From: Amaurobius ferox
Lineage: Eukaryota > Arthropoda > Arachnida > Araneae > Amaurobiidae
Direction: 5' to 3'
DNA length: 64,000 nucleotides
Assembly: GCA_951213105.1 (NCBI GenBank)
Contig: OX578139.1
Coordinates: 72,975,184 to 73,039,183 of the forward strand
Positions 46,548-56,716 of this stretch are shown here, in pieces. Position numbers and translations under genes: made by a program. Each line of letters starts with the position of its first letter. Within the stretch, counting starts at the first letter, position 1. Below the pieces are notes generated by a model that saw only the letters and a list, made by a program, of their open reading frames with translations, was not told where the DNA came from and did not search any database.

Positions 46548-49325
46548 CTATGTTAGACGCCTCCGCTTTTTAGGGCGGAAATAAATATCACGTACCGGTC
46601 TTCCAGGTAACGACCGGGGGCGCTTTTGCGCCCTTGGGTTACGAGGATGGTAACGATGGATACTGTCTAACGTAGGGTTTTTGACATTTCTCAGACCTCT
46701 ATGAAATTTGATGGATAACTTTTTGACGTGTGCCAAAACAGGCCTAATTTGGAGGTCTTTATGCAAAATTTCTAACCGGACGTAGTTCGGAAGATTTACA
46801 AACGAACGCAAAGCGTTATTTTGAATAACTTGAAGTTTCCTAAGGTGAGTCTCAGCTGCGGTACCCCATATAGGTGAACCGTACGTCATAATTGGACGAA
46901 TATAGGACTTGTAAAGTAATAACTTATTACGGATTGACAGGCGGCTATTTCTAGCCAATAAGGGACGGAGCTGGATGAATGAAAGCTTCACTTTCTTGCA
47001 TGTTTCAGAAATGTGTTGCTTCCATGTTAAATTAGAATCTAAGTACACTCCAAGGTACTTATAAGAAGATTGCCAGGGAATAGGCTGATTGTTCAAAATT
47101 AAATTAGTGTTTGGGGGATCCCTAGCGGGCGGGAAGGTAACTGCTGCACACTTACTTACATTAACTTTAATACGCCATTTGATAAGCCATTGCGTCATGT
47201 CATGAAGATAATTTTGAAGAAGGTCATGCACGATGTGTGTCTGTTTATGTTGTGCGATAAGGGCCGTGTCATCAGCATAGAGGCTAAGAGAGACACCAGG
47301 GGAACGTGGAATATCATTAATATACAGGTTGAACAATATGGGTCCAACAAGAGAGCCTTGAGGAACCCCGCTGAGAATATTCCTGGGAGAGGAAAGAAAG
47401 TTAGAGACTCGTACTACAAAGCTACGCTCTGTTAAGTACGAGTGAAGGATTTTAATAAGATCAGGAGGAAAAGAGCGTTTGATAAGCTTGAATAACAGAC
47501 CATTTATCCATACCTTATCAAATGCCTTTTGAATATCAAAAAAGACTATAGAGGTACTTTCTTGTATGCTACGAGCTTCATGAATGTGTTCAACAACCCG
47601 GAGAAGCTGGTGTTCAGTAGAGTGCTTCTTTCTGAACCCATACTGCTCGGGAATCATAATATTGTTCAGGTCGCAGAACTCCTCCAAACGCCGCAATATC
47701 ACATACTCGAAAAGCTTAGAAAGACAGGAAAGAAGAGAGATAGGTCGATAATTGACCGGAAGAGTTAGATCAAGACCAAGCTTGGGAATGGGTGCTACAA
47801 TAGCAACCTTCCAGGCCTTCGGGAAGTAGTTAAAATGTAAGAGAAGAGTAAAGAGTTTAGCAAGATAGCTTTTAAGAAGGTTAGGTAGATTTTTTAACAT
47901 ATTAGGAGAGAGAAGATCCTTCCCAGGAGCTTTATTCTTCTTCAGTTTTTGAATACGGGGAAGCAGTTCAGCATAGGTAACATCAGTCATGGTTCTAGGT
48001 GTAGGTGAAGAGAGGAATTGTTCAACCTTGGGATCAACAATCGATACCGTTCTGGTATCGATTACATCATGATGTGGTTCAAACTGACTTCTAAGACTGT
48101 CTGCAAGCAGTTCAGCCTTTTGTGTGTTGGAGATGGCCCTTCCATTAGGACCCTCAAGGGTCGGTATGTGTGCTTTGTGCCTACGATAGTGTGAGGCATC
48201 CCTCCAAATGGTGTTGTCATTCGTCGTTAAGGACTCAACGTATGTGTTCCAACGTGCACTAGAAAATGCCTTAAGACGTGATCTCACCTGGGCTCGTGAG
48301 AAATTAAGTTCACGCTTAAGGCAGGGGTCTCTGCTGGCCTGCCAAGCTCTACGAAGCCTATTTCTTTCATTGATCATCTCCCGGATATCCTGAGGAAGCC
48401 TGTAAAAGTCAACTTTAGTCTCCTTGGGCCGAGAGGACGCAGAGTAGGCATTACGAAGCATATCTTCAAATTTTTCTACTTCTGCGCCCAACTGGTCCGT
48501 GGAGCTAGCAACAGGAGGGAGCGGGGTTTCATTAGCAAGTAAAGTTTTAAATTTAGTCCAATTAGTTTTAAGTTTAGCAGTACTCCTAAGATCAAATTTA
48601 TGAAGTTCAAGAGTATAAATAATAGGGAGATGATCTGAAGGAAGTTCATTAAAAGCCTCCATGCAATAAGTATAAGGAATGTTGCTGGTGATGGCAAAAT
48701 CAATAACATTGTTTAAATGGGTGGGTTCACCCGGAGCTACAATCTCATAGTTGTGCAAGTCGGCCCAGCGCTTAAGCTTGGATCCTCGAACATCAACTCG
48801 AGGACAACCCCAGGCTTGGCTTTTAGCGTTAAAATCACCAGCAACTATTACATGGGGCGAAATTTTGAATAAGGTGTTAAGATCAGCAATGACAGGTCCA
48901 GCTTTAGAATTTGATGGAAAATAGACAGACGCAATGGTCAGGGAAGGATTATTAGACAATTTCAACTGAAGAACAGTGGCTTCACCAGCTTGAAGAGCGG
49001 GAGTGGGAATACGATTGTTTTCAATTTTCTGGCTAATATAGATAGCAGTACCTCCCGCAGGGTGATTGCTAACTTGACTCCTGTCATCATTGTATAAGTC
49101 ATAGTTAGCAATTTTACAGTTTTTCCCTGGACTGAAGTGGGTCTCTTGGACCAAAAACAGATCTAAGTTATTATTTGTACAAAAATCACTAGCTTCCTGG
49201 ATTTTACCTCTAAGTCCATTGGCATTCCAGATGCCAATGGTAAGATCCTTCAAGATTCTTAAGGGCACAACCATAACAAAAGGATGGGGGCTAGCCTTGA
49301 CTAATGAGAGCAAAAACGCTCTCAT
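46548..49325 (-). CDS. LINE ORF2: endonuclease and reverse transcriptase
   Basis: 925 codons, intact. It nicks target DNA and primes reverse transcription of the element RNA there. N-terminal APE-type endonuclease, about residues 28-250: WNANGLRG (Asn), LVQETHFS (catalytic Glu), VAGDFNAKSQAWG (Asp and Asn), PSDHLPI (catalytic His). Reverse transcriptase, about 450-730: KKNKAPGKD, NYRPISLLSCLSKLFE, EQYGFRKKHSTEHQL, FFDIQKAFDKVW (motif A Asp), GVPQGSLVGPILFNLYIND (motif B), LYADDTALI (motif C, YADD), then YKYLGVYLD. The C-terminal 200 residues are basic, ending KKRRRLT. No RNase H domain. ATG at 49,325 lies inside ORF1 and its start codon is at the base of an 8-bp hairpin. All catalytic residues I can check are present. 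Confidence 0.93.
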   Translation of the reverse strand: MRAFLLSLVKASPHPFVMVVPLRILKDLTIGIWNANGLRGKIQEASDFCTNNNLDLFLVQETHFSPGKNCKIANYDLYNDDRSQVSNHPAGGTAIYISQKIENNRIPTPALQAGEATVLQLKLSNNPSLTIASVYFPSNSKAGPVIADLNTLFKISPHVIVAGDFNAKSQAWGCPRVDVRGSKLKRWADLHNYEIVAPGEPTHLNNVIDFAITSNIPYTYCMEAFNELPSDHLPIIYTLELHKFDLRSTAKLKTNWTKFKTLLANETPLPPVASSTDQLGAEVEKFEDMLRNAYSASSRPKETKVDFYRLPQDIREMINERNRLRRAWQASRDPCLKRELNFSRAQVRSRLKAFSSARWNTYVESLTTNDNTIWRDASHYRRHKAHIPTLEGPNGRAISNTQKAELLADSLRSQFEPHHDVIDTRTVSIVDPKVEQFLSSPTPRTMTDVTYAELLPRIQKLKKNKAPGKDLLSPNMLKNLPNLLKSYLAKLFTLLLHFNYFPKAWKVAIVAPIPKLGLDLTLPVNYRPISLLSCLSKLFEYVILRRLEEFCDLNNIMIPEQYGFRKKHSTEHQLLRVVEHIHEARSIQESTSIVFFDIQKAFDKVWINGLLFKLIKRSFPPDLIKILHSYLTERSFVVRVSNFLSSPRNILSGVPQGSLVGPILFNLYINDIPRSPGVSLSLYADDTALIAQHKQTHIVHDLLQNYLHDMTQWLIKWRIKVNVSKCAAVTFPPARDPPNTNLILNNQPIPWQSSYKYLGVYLDSNLTWKQHISETCKKVKLSFIQLRPLLARNSRLSIRNKLLLYKSYIRPIMTYGSPIWGTAAETHLRKLQVIQNNALRSFVNLPNYVRLEILHKDLQIRPVLAHVKKLSIKFHRGLRNVKNPTLDSIHRYHPRNPRAQKRPRSLPGRPVRDIYFRPKKRRRLT

Positions 49326-50997
49326 ATATTATGTTAACCCTATCTATCTCGGTAGGAGCTGACCGCATTGCAGGTAGAGCATTTTTAAATGCTCTGCTAG
49401 TAATTTCCATACCATAACGATCCTCAAATCTAAAAAGATAACTTTGGAAGTCATCTGCAGCTTGATTACTGTCGTTGGCTCCTTGGGGTGCTGCTAATTT
49501 TGGGGTGGCATTTACTGCCTTTTTGGGGAACTCACTACGTCCATCTGTGACAGAGGCATAGGACCTCTGCGTGTTCACAAGCTTTTTTGTGAAGGTAGAG
49601 TTTAAGGGAGGGGAAGCTTTGAGCTTCGGGAACCTGGGGCAGTTACGGTAGGAGGCAGGGTGATCTCCTCCACAGTTTATACACTTGCAAGGATCCTCGT
49701 AAACTTTAGTGCAGTCTTTGGTCAAGTGGGGTTGTGCACACTTTACACAGTTAGGGGGTAGATGGCAAGCATTACTAGTGTGGAAAAATGATTGACATCG
49801 GTAACATTGAGCTACTTGTTTGGGACCTCGATATTTTTCCACACTAATAATGACACTAAAAAGGTTGGTCAATTTATATATCTGCTCATTAACCGGAGTT
49901 TTAGAGATTTGCACGTAAAACAACGGCATATTAACTCTGTTGGTCTTAGGGCCTCTAGCCAACTGTGTTACACTGATGGTTTTGAGACCTCTACACTCTA
50001 ACTCTCGAGCAATAGCCGTAGTTTCCGTGCAAATGGGTAATTCTCTAATAACGACCTTAAGGGGTTTTTGATCGTCCAGAAGGTACGATTTAAACTCTAC
50101 CTTATTTTGTAGAAGGAATCTTTGGATTTTAAGATAATCATCTCTGGTGTTAACATGGGCCTTCAAAAAGTCGCCCGAACCTGTTAACTTGCAATTGATG
50201 TTTGGGACTATCTTTTTTAGGCCCGCGATTAAGTGAGACCAACTAGTGGTAACAGCTATGAAGAAGGGAGGTGGGCGCCTTTCCTTTTTTGGGGTTTCAT
50301 CTGGATTTTCATCATTTACTTCAGCTGTAGAAGCTGGGAATTTAGTTTGTGGGATGATTGCACTTTGGGGAATTGGATTATCAATTAAGGTTGCAGATTT
50401 TAAACTAGCTGTGTGTCTCTTTTGTGGCTTCTGGAAGCCATCTTCATCAATTCCTCTAGGGTGCTTTTTTGAACTGACTACACTATTTACAACATTTTTA
50501 ACATTTTTAGAATTAACAAGATTATTTACACTATTAACATCTCTTACTGAAAGTTTACTGGTGTCTGGCATTTTGGAGGCAGGTATCTTGTCAGGGGGGC
50601 AGGTAGACAAAGAATAACTGCCGGAGGAAAGCCTCCGACAGGACTCACCATATCTTGGCAGGTTGTTTGCTTCAATGAGTTTTGTGAGAACCATCTCACA
50701 CTTGTCGATTATTTCCTGGAGTTTTTCTTTATCAGCCAGGTTTTCTGCTTTCCTCCATAGAAAGGTCTTCTCATTTATTACGTCCCGGAGTCTTGCAGCT
50801 TCAGACTTGGGGTCAGCATTAACCGGGACATTGGCGTGATAATCCGCCTCTTCGATTGACCAGTCGGTCATTTCAATGCTCTCTTCAATATGAGCAGTCG
50901 TCAGAATATGGATTCCTTCGGTGACAGGATCCGGAGGTTTAGCGATGTCAGGCGGTGTCTTCTCACGGACCGTCCCTTCAGCACGCATCGTTCTCAT
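49291..50997 (-). CDS. LINE ORF1: Gag-like RNA-binding protein
   Basis: 568 codons, intact, ATG at 50,997. Probably coats the element RNA and directs it to chromatin. Residues 70-115 form a charged helical segment (RLRDVINEKTFLWRKAE...). A Ser/Asn-rich linker follows (residues 115-200). About 245-400 is the RRM-like and PRE_C2HC-type domain seen in Jockey ORF1 proteins (LKVVIRELP, NRVNMPLFYVQI, VEKYRGPKQVAQC). Three zinc knuckles follow: CYRCQSFFHTSNAC, CVKCAQPHLTKDC and CINCGGDHPASYRNC. The last 110 residues have no motif. Overlaps ORF2 by 35 nt in a different frame. Confidence 0.92.
   Translation of the reverse strand: MRTMRAEGTVREKTPPDIAKPPDPVTEGIHILTTAHIEESIEMTDWSIEEADYHANVPVNADPKSEAARLRDVINEKTFLWRKAENLADKEKLQEIIDKCEMVLTKLIEANNLPRYGESCRRLSSGSYSLSTCPPDKIPASKMPDTSKLSVRDVNSVNNLVNSKNVKNVVNSVVSSKKHPRGIDEDGFQKPQKRHTASLKSATLIDNPIPQSAIIPQTKFPASTAEVNDENPDETPKKERRPPPFFIAVTTSWSHLIAGLKKIVPNINCKLTGSGDFLKAHVNTRDDYLKIQRFLLQNKVEFKSYLLDDQKPLKVVIRELPICTETTAIARELECRGLKTISVTQLARGPKTNRVNMPLFYVQISKTPVNEQIYKLTNLFSVIISVEKYRGPKQVAQCYRCQSFFHTSNACHLPPNCVKCAQPHLTKDCTKVYEDPCKCINCGGDHPASYRNCPRFPKLKASPPLNSTFTKKLVNTQRSYASVTDGRSEFPKKAVNATPKLAAPQGANDSNQAADDFQSYLFRFEDRYGMEITSRAFKNALPAMRSAPTEIDRVNIIYESVFALISQG
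49304..49325 (-). promoter_or_regulatory. Hairpin at the ORF2 start codon
   Basis: ATGAGAGC (containing the ORF2 ATG) and GCTCTCAT pair perfectly around a 6-nt loop, 11 nt before the ORF1 stop (49,293-49,291). Placement suggests a role in starting ORF2 translation after ORF1, by analogy with coupled termination-reinitiation. This is inference. Confidence 0.45.
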
Positions 50998-51081
50998 ACT
51001 TCAGCGAAGCTCAACAAAACACAACCTCTCAGCTTGGCGTCGCGGTTGCAAATGATGTGTTGCGAATATGAGTTGCGAATG

Positions 51082-51094
51082 TTGACTTCACGTG
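51082..51094. other. LINE target-site duplication, 5' side
   Basis: TTGACTTCACGTG, exact copy of 46,134-46,146. Confidence 0.85.
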
Positions 51095-51844
51095 GCAGAT
51101 GCACGTGCCTTAAACTTTGCCGTTTGTAGGGGCGGATCCCTGGATGTATTTGAAATGGAAGTAATTTGGATTGGAGGAAAGGAGAAGATGTGAGCCCATG
51201 TTATTTTCTATTGGCCGGGTCCTGGATCCACCCGGAGTGTTTAAAAGCTGTGTGATTCTTGTTTCGGGGCTCTCTCCCCCTGGAAACATCTTCGAACCTA
51301 CGAATGGCTCAGGGCCCATCCCTCAGGCTGGGTTACTGTCGCTGTGGGGGTCGGGAGAGATGCCACTTCTGTACCGTCGCCACTGCTTGACCGGAGCTGT
51401 TGATGCCTTGTCCTCGCCGACCGTCGACCGCCGTGTGAACGTTGGAGATGTTATCTCATTTTCCTTGGTCGAGTACCGGGACCTGAAGAAGCAATTATGA
51501 TACTGATCCCTTGGCTGGCCTGATCCGGCACCATGCCGGAAACTGCGGTTCTGCCGTTCCTGCTGGAGCGGGGCAATGTTTGCTCCGAGGGAAATTACCA
51601 GTGGATGCCTGTGCTCTTTCTGCCATGAGTCCTTCCAAGAATATCTTGAGGTAAGACTTGAATATTTAGACGTGCTGTTGGCAGACGTCTGGACTTGAGC
51701 GTCGACTCTGAAGAACACTTCGCTTTGATTTCAGCTGCCTTCCTTAAATCATATTATATATAGTTAACTTCAGTTACCATCCTTAATTTAAGAATAGTAA
51801 GCAATCGTAATTTAAATTGAATTAAAGTAAATTAAGCCTTAAGC
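51095..51844. other. Right internal part of the TIR host element
   Basis: About 750 bp, GC-richer for the first 550 bp. Two opposite frames (109 and 131 codons) overlap here and neither shows a motif. CCCTGGAAACATCTTCGAAC and GGATCCACCCGGAG are distinctive but unrecognised. Confidence 0.5.
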
Positions 51845-51859
51845 GTTCCTCGAGTGTGT

Positions 51860-51865
51860 ATTCTC
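51860..51865. other. Target-site duplication ATTCTC, right
   Basis: Copy of 46,047-46,052, following the right TIR. Confidence 0.7.
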
Positions 51866-54523
51866 TCTGACCATACCATGTGTTTGTTGAATTATTGAAA
51901 ATGTGAAATTTATATGTAATACTGATAAAATTGGATTTTAGAATTGATTATTTTAATTCCGGCAAAGAGCCGATGATACTTGGTAGAAGAGGTCCAGTGG
52001 TTTTCAGTTATTGATTCAGAAATTGTATTTGATATGCAACTCCACTTCTTGAATCATTAATAAATATTGGATTTGAATTTAAATGGTGTTCTTATTTGAG
52101 TAGAAATTGTATTGATTTATGTGTTTTCAGCTTCTGGTGAATTCTTGAAGGTAAAGGTAATTTCTTTAGTATTTTTGGTATTGTTGGGTATCCTTCACAG
52201 GTCATCAGTTGGAATTCTCCAACTGACGGGAGGTGTGTTTCGAACCTGGGTATGAAAAATTGGAGAAAGTCAGACTTTTCTCGGTCTGCCGTGTCGCCAT
52301 TTCTAAATAATTGCCAGCGAAAAACGATAACTGTCCAAAGATTTATTGATCGAACAAGAAGGTTTAACACTGCATTTCACATGCAAAAAAAAAATAATAA
52401 TATCTTTCCGACGTCTACTTCGTCGTAGAAAATGAAGTTGGTTAATGTAAGTGTGTCTTTTACATCTTAAACTTCAAAAATGGATGAGGGAAATCCAAAC
52501 GCACAGTAGAATACCAAGAAACCCGAAAAGGAAATCCAGAAGGAAGAAGGAAATCCAGTTGATTCCAAAACGTACGTATGCTTATTTATTTTAATTTGTA
52601 CTGTAATTTACGTTGTAAACCATTATTCACCGTTATCAGATTTTTAAGCGAACAGTATAAGTGCTGAGAGAATTGCTGGTTTTGGAATCTAAGAAAATTT
52701 AACAATCATTTATAGGTTTTTAGACATGGTTAAATAAATTATTGTGAAACCTTTTCTATCCCATTTCCTTTCTATCTTTTTTTTTATGTAACATGCTAAA
52801 TGTGTCTCATTAAAGTGTTTTCCTACTGTCAACAGTTGCGTATTTTTAATATAAGAAAAACACTATTGGAAAATGCGTAAGATTTTAAAAATAAGATTTT
52901 GATTATTTTTTGGCTTGTCCATCTAATTCTCTTCATCTATTATTCGTCTCTTGTCCATATAATTCTCTTTCGTCACACCTTCGGTCCAGTGATTGACAGA
53001 TAATGGAGAACTTACTGTATATTCATTGCCTTTGAGTTTCAAGGCACCTGAGGAATAATCCTCGCATCCCCACGTTGAATAGTATCGCTGTTCTTTTTAG
53101 TGCTTGAAAAAATAGCAATGCGATATCTGTGCATTCAATTTCACCGATGCTTGTAGTTGATTGTTTGAGCATATGGCTCATGGGCGTGGTCTGCATTACC
53201 TTGCCCAATGGACGTCGACAGAATTGCTAGTAAAATGAAGAGTCAAAGAAAAAATGGAAAGTGAAGAGAAATGGAGAAAATTTACTGGGTAGAGTTTCCG
53301 TAGAGTTTCCGTAGTTTCCGTAGAAAGAGTTAGATTTTTAGTGCAATTACGTATAACTCATCGTAACTTCATTAGTATTCAGTGGTATGAGGAAGGCTTG
53401 TAGTACTGCCAAGGCTGCACCGTGGCGCCATCTTTAGTCAAGACTTTGGGTTAAACCGACGGAGACAAATCGGGTATGTTGTATAAGCATATACACTGTG
53501 TTTTTGACATTTGTACTCATATAGTTGTCACTTTGACATCCGTTGTCTATTGGAGACTGATGAAAGGTATCTAACTTAGAAGCATCTATATGCTACATTC
53601 ATTTTATATTGCGCCTTATTACGTGGAATATTTTCCATTATTATACATGGATAAAAAGAAATTTGAATCTGGAGGGAAATTCATCTGCTATCCACATGAT
53701 ATTTTATTTTTATTTTCTTAAACAGACGGAATGTTCAATTGAAAACCTTGTAAAATATACTCTCTAATTAAAAACGTACTAATATATCAATATCTGGCAA
53801 TATATTGGGGGATTTTACTATCCTTCGTTATTTGCTCTCAATATAACGCCGTCTTTCACAATTAAAATAGTCTAATTAAACGAAATTCCTACCTATAAGA
53901 TAGAAATAAAAATTCAGCGTTAAGTAGACAAATAAAAGGCAAATAAAACAGCAAATTAAGATGCCATTATATATCTTTCCTCGACATTTAGGTCTCTGGA
54001 GGTAACTCTGAAACTTTTTTATTGTTCAAATTATCCGGTATGCTCTGTCCTTACGTGCTTCTGGGAAGTTTTACAATCACAGTTTCCAGTTTTACGAGCA
54101 ACCTCATTCTATTCCGGCTAGTGTAATAACTTCCGCTCCATAAATTTCGTATGTGACAAAAGTTACAGAAAAATAGCTGGTTTTCAAAACAACATATTAT
54201 CTATGGCATTCAAATCCGCTCTAAACCAAATAGGACGAAAACGACCCTCATTGCTATGCGTTTAAAGTATAAACACCAAACCTCTGACCTTCCATGAAAT
54301 ATTTATATATCCTCACTAATATGCACGTCTGTCAATGACAAGGAAATTAACACATATAAAAATATGAGTTGTAATCCTTTTAATACGTTTTAATTGTTTC
54401 ACGATATATGAAACCGGAAGAGTGAAAATCGTAATTGTGAAAAGTGAATATCTAATTGTAAAGTGATAATCAAAAGTGATAATCGTAATTTACCCATTTA
54501 GATTATGTTCCGCGGTAGATATT
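51866..54523. other. Long stretch without a recognised gene
   Basis: Best frame is 52,092-52,370 minus (92 codons, ...DREKSDFLQFFIPRFE...) with no known motif. A short direct duplication GTAGAGTTTCC sits near 53,290. No element termini seen. Confidence 0.45.
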
Positions 54524-54768
54524 ATTACTTTCCTTATATACATAAAAGTATAAGGAAAGTATCAAGGAAGTATTGTGACGGAGTCGAAAATTCGAGTTTT
54601 TAACGGACAGCACGTTTCAAGCATCCCTGCATATGGATCGAATGTTTTTCAGGTGATGTTTGTGTGTGTGTCAGTGAATCTCTGGAGACAATATCTCATG
54701 AACGAAAGGAGCTATTCTAACGAAATTTGGTACAGAATTTACAATTTGTGGATATTAATAACCTATTA
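54524..54768 (+). mobile_element. Repeat A, copy 4 (outer), 5' part
   Basis: Starts TTACTTTCCTTATATACATA and follows the family to GATATTAATAACCTATT, where another A element is inserted. Resumes at 55,692. Contains a small extra duplication AAGGAAAGTATC near 54,553. Confidence 0.7.
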
Positions 54769-55691
54769 TTACTTTCCTTATATACATAATGTATAAGGAA
54801 AGTATTGTGACGGGGTCGAAAATTCGAATTCGAGTTTTCGACGGGAGAGCACGTTTCAAGCATCCCTGATCACGAATCAAACATTTTTGAAGTGATGTCT
54901 CTCTGTGTGTGTGTGTGTGTGTCAGTGGGTCTGTGGAGACGATAATTGATGAACGAATGGACCGATTCGAACGAAATTTGGTACAAAAATCACAATCCAT
55001 AAACACTGGAAGCCTATTGTTTTTAAACGTAATCGAATGTTCAGAACCCACCTAAATTTTCGAGTGAAATTTTGAAAAAATCGTCAAATCAAAACCGCTA
55101 GTAAAGTTACGCAAATAGACATTTGTCATGTAATTTTTCATTAGGAAACGATTAACATAAAATTTAAAACGCTAACATGAACCGTTCTCGAGATATTTCA
55201 CATTTTTAAAAAACATTATTAAAAAGTCATATAAAATAAAAATATATATATTTCCTATTGAGAAACATGTTCACTTTTCATATGTAATACCATACAATAA
55301 ATTGGGTGACATCATTCTCGTGGATCTAGCTCGTTCCATTCATGAGAAAAGATACTTCGAGTAATATTTTTGTATTTGAACGCCAAGTCATTTATCTGTT
55401 ATAAGAATAACTTATTTCTCCGTCAGTAAAGCTTGGCGAGATTTTGGCGACGAATTTGGCGGAATGTCGCCAACTTGGCGACTTTTTGAAATGTTGTCAA
55501 ATTAACGAAAATCTCGCCAAATGGATTAAAATGACGTTAAATCAATGAAAATGACGACTAATTGTCGAAAATTCAATATCTTGGAAAGAATATAAGTATC
55601 TACTATGAGAAAAACCTATTTTTTGTACTGTAAATGTAGTAAATTTATTGCATTATATAAGGAAAGTCATGTGTTGCCCACATCAGATTTT
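54769..55691 (+). mobile_element. Repeat A, copy 5 (inner), full length
   Basis: TTACTTTCCTTATATACATA, ATGTATAAGGAAAGTATTG at the 5' end and GGAAAGTCATGTGTTGCCCA, CATCAGATTT at the 3' end; 923 bp. Closely similar to A1 at 14,662. Inserted into another A element. Confidence 0.8.
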
Positions 55692-56716
55692 TTTTAAATG
55701 AAATCAAATTTTCAGAAGCCCCAAGCCCCATTAAATTTTCGAGTAAAATTTTGAAAAAATCATCAAAAATAAGAAACCATTAGTAAAGTTAGCCAAGTCA
55801 TCGTTCCATTTTATAATAAATTTTCATTAGGAAACGATTGACACATAAACTTTCGAACGCTAGCATGAACCGTTCTCGAGATATTGCACATTTTTCAAAT
55901 AAATGTATCGAAAAATCACATAAAATAATAACAAATATTAACCATTGTGAAATCTGTTCACTTTTTATGTGTAAAATTATTCAATAAATTTGTTGACATC
56001 ATTCTCGGGGATCTAGTTCATTTTATTCACGAGAAAAGATACTTTAGGTAATAGTTTTGTGTTTGGACTCCAATAGTCATTTATCTACTGTAAGAATAAC
56101 CTATTTCTCCGTCTCTAACACGTGGTGAAATTTTGGCGAGGAATTTGATGAAATATCGCCAACTGGGCGACTTTTTAAAATGACACTAGAGTTATGAAAA
56201 TGTCGCCAAATTGACAAAAGGACGCCAAATGGGGTTTTGCAAATTCTGATTTCCTTCATATGACAGCATATCTAGAAATGCTCTTCTCCCTGTCTGTCTG
56301 TAACACTTGCTGATGCATTTGACGACCTTGGCTAATAATCTAGCAAGGTATCGCAAACATGACGATATTTCGCCCTAGATTGACGAAAATAACGTCAACA
56401 TTGCAAAAATGATGCTAAGTTAATGAAAATGACACCAAATTGATGAATTAGGTATTAAAATATTTTAATATATGGACTTTGTTGCTTATTGGGGATGCTA
56501 TCAATATTGATAACTTTTATTTAGAGTTGCGCGAAATATAAGTTAATTGGGTACTTCGAAATAGTTTTACATGTTGTAACCCGGAAAATCGCTAAATGTA
56601 CAATTCTACGTTATAAACACAGTGCCGTGCATCTTATACATTATTTTTTCACTGTAAAAGAAGCAATGTCATTGCATTATATGAGGAAAGTCATGTGCTG
56701 CCAACATCAGATTTTT
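55692..56716 (+). mobile_element. Repeat A, copy 4 (outer), 3' part
   Basis: Resumes with AAATGAAATCAAATTTTCAG, CATTAAATTTTCGAGTAAAA, the part of the family that follows AAGCCTATTG in A1. Ends GGAAAGTCATGTGCTGCCAA, CATCAGATTTTT. Shares with A3 a longer 3' body not found in A1 and A5. Confidence 0.75.

Larger units (their letters stand above)
46147..51081 (-). mobile_element. Jockey-type LINE, apparently full length
   Basis: 4,935 bp on the minus strand between 13-bp TSDs. The 5' end is CATTCGCAACTC, similar to the CATT-type starts I recall for Jockey-clade LINEs with internal promoters. It has an 84-bp 5' UTR, ORF1 (50,997-49,291), ORF2 (49,325-46,548) overlapping by 35 bp, and a 400-bp 3' UTR. 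There is no poly-A tail; it ends with two copies of the heptamer CCTTGAG. Both ORFs are intact and the TSD is perfect, so insertion is recent and the copy could be active. Confidence 0.85.
46053..51859. mobile_element. TIR element (unknown superfamily) hosting the LINE
   Basis: Left end ACACACTCGAGGAAC (46,053-46,067) is the exact reverse complement of the right end GTTCCTCGAGTGTGT (51,845-51,859), and ATTCTC flanks both. Removing the LINE (46,147-51,081) and one 13-bp duplication leaves about 860 bp: 46,053-46,146 plus 51,095-51,859. The right part is GC-richer than the surroundings. Its frames (51,171-51,500 plus; 51,323-51,718 minus) have no motif I recognise, so the element looks non-autonomous. 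A 6-bp duplication with 15-bp TIRs does not match Tc1/mariner, piggyBac or hAT; I cannot place it. Confidence 0.6.

Noticed and set aside
46550..49325. Plus-strand frames of 61-81 codons within the LINE
   Set aside because: Shadows of ORF2 on the opposite strand.
51171..51718. Overlapping frames of 109 and 131 codons as genes
   Set aside because: They overlap on opposite strands in a GC-richer part of the TIR element and show no motif; chance openness explains them.
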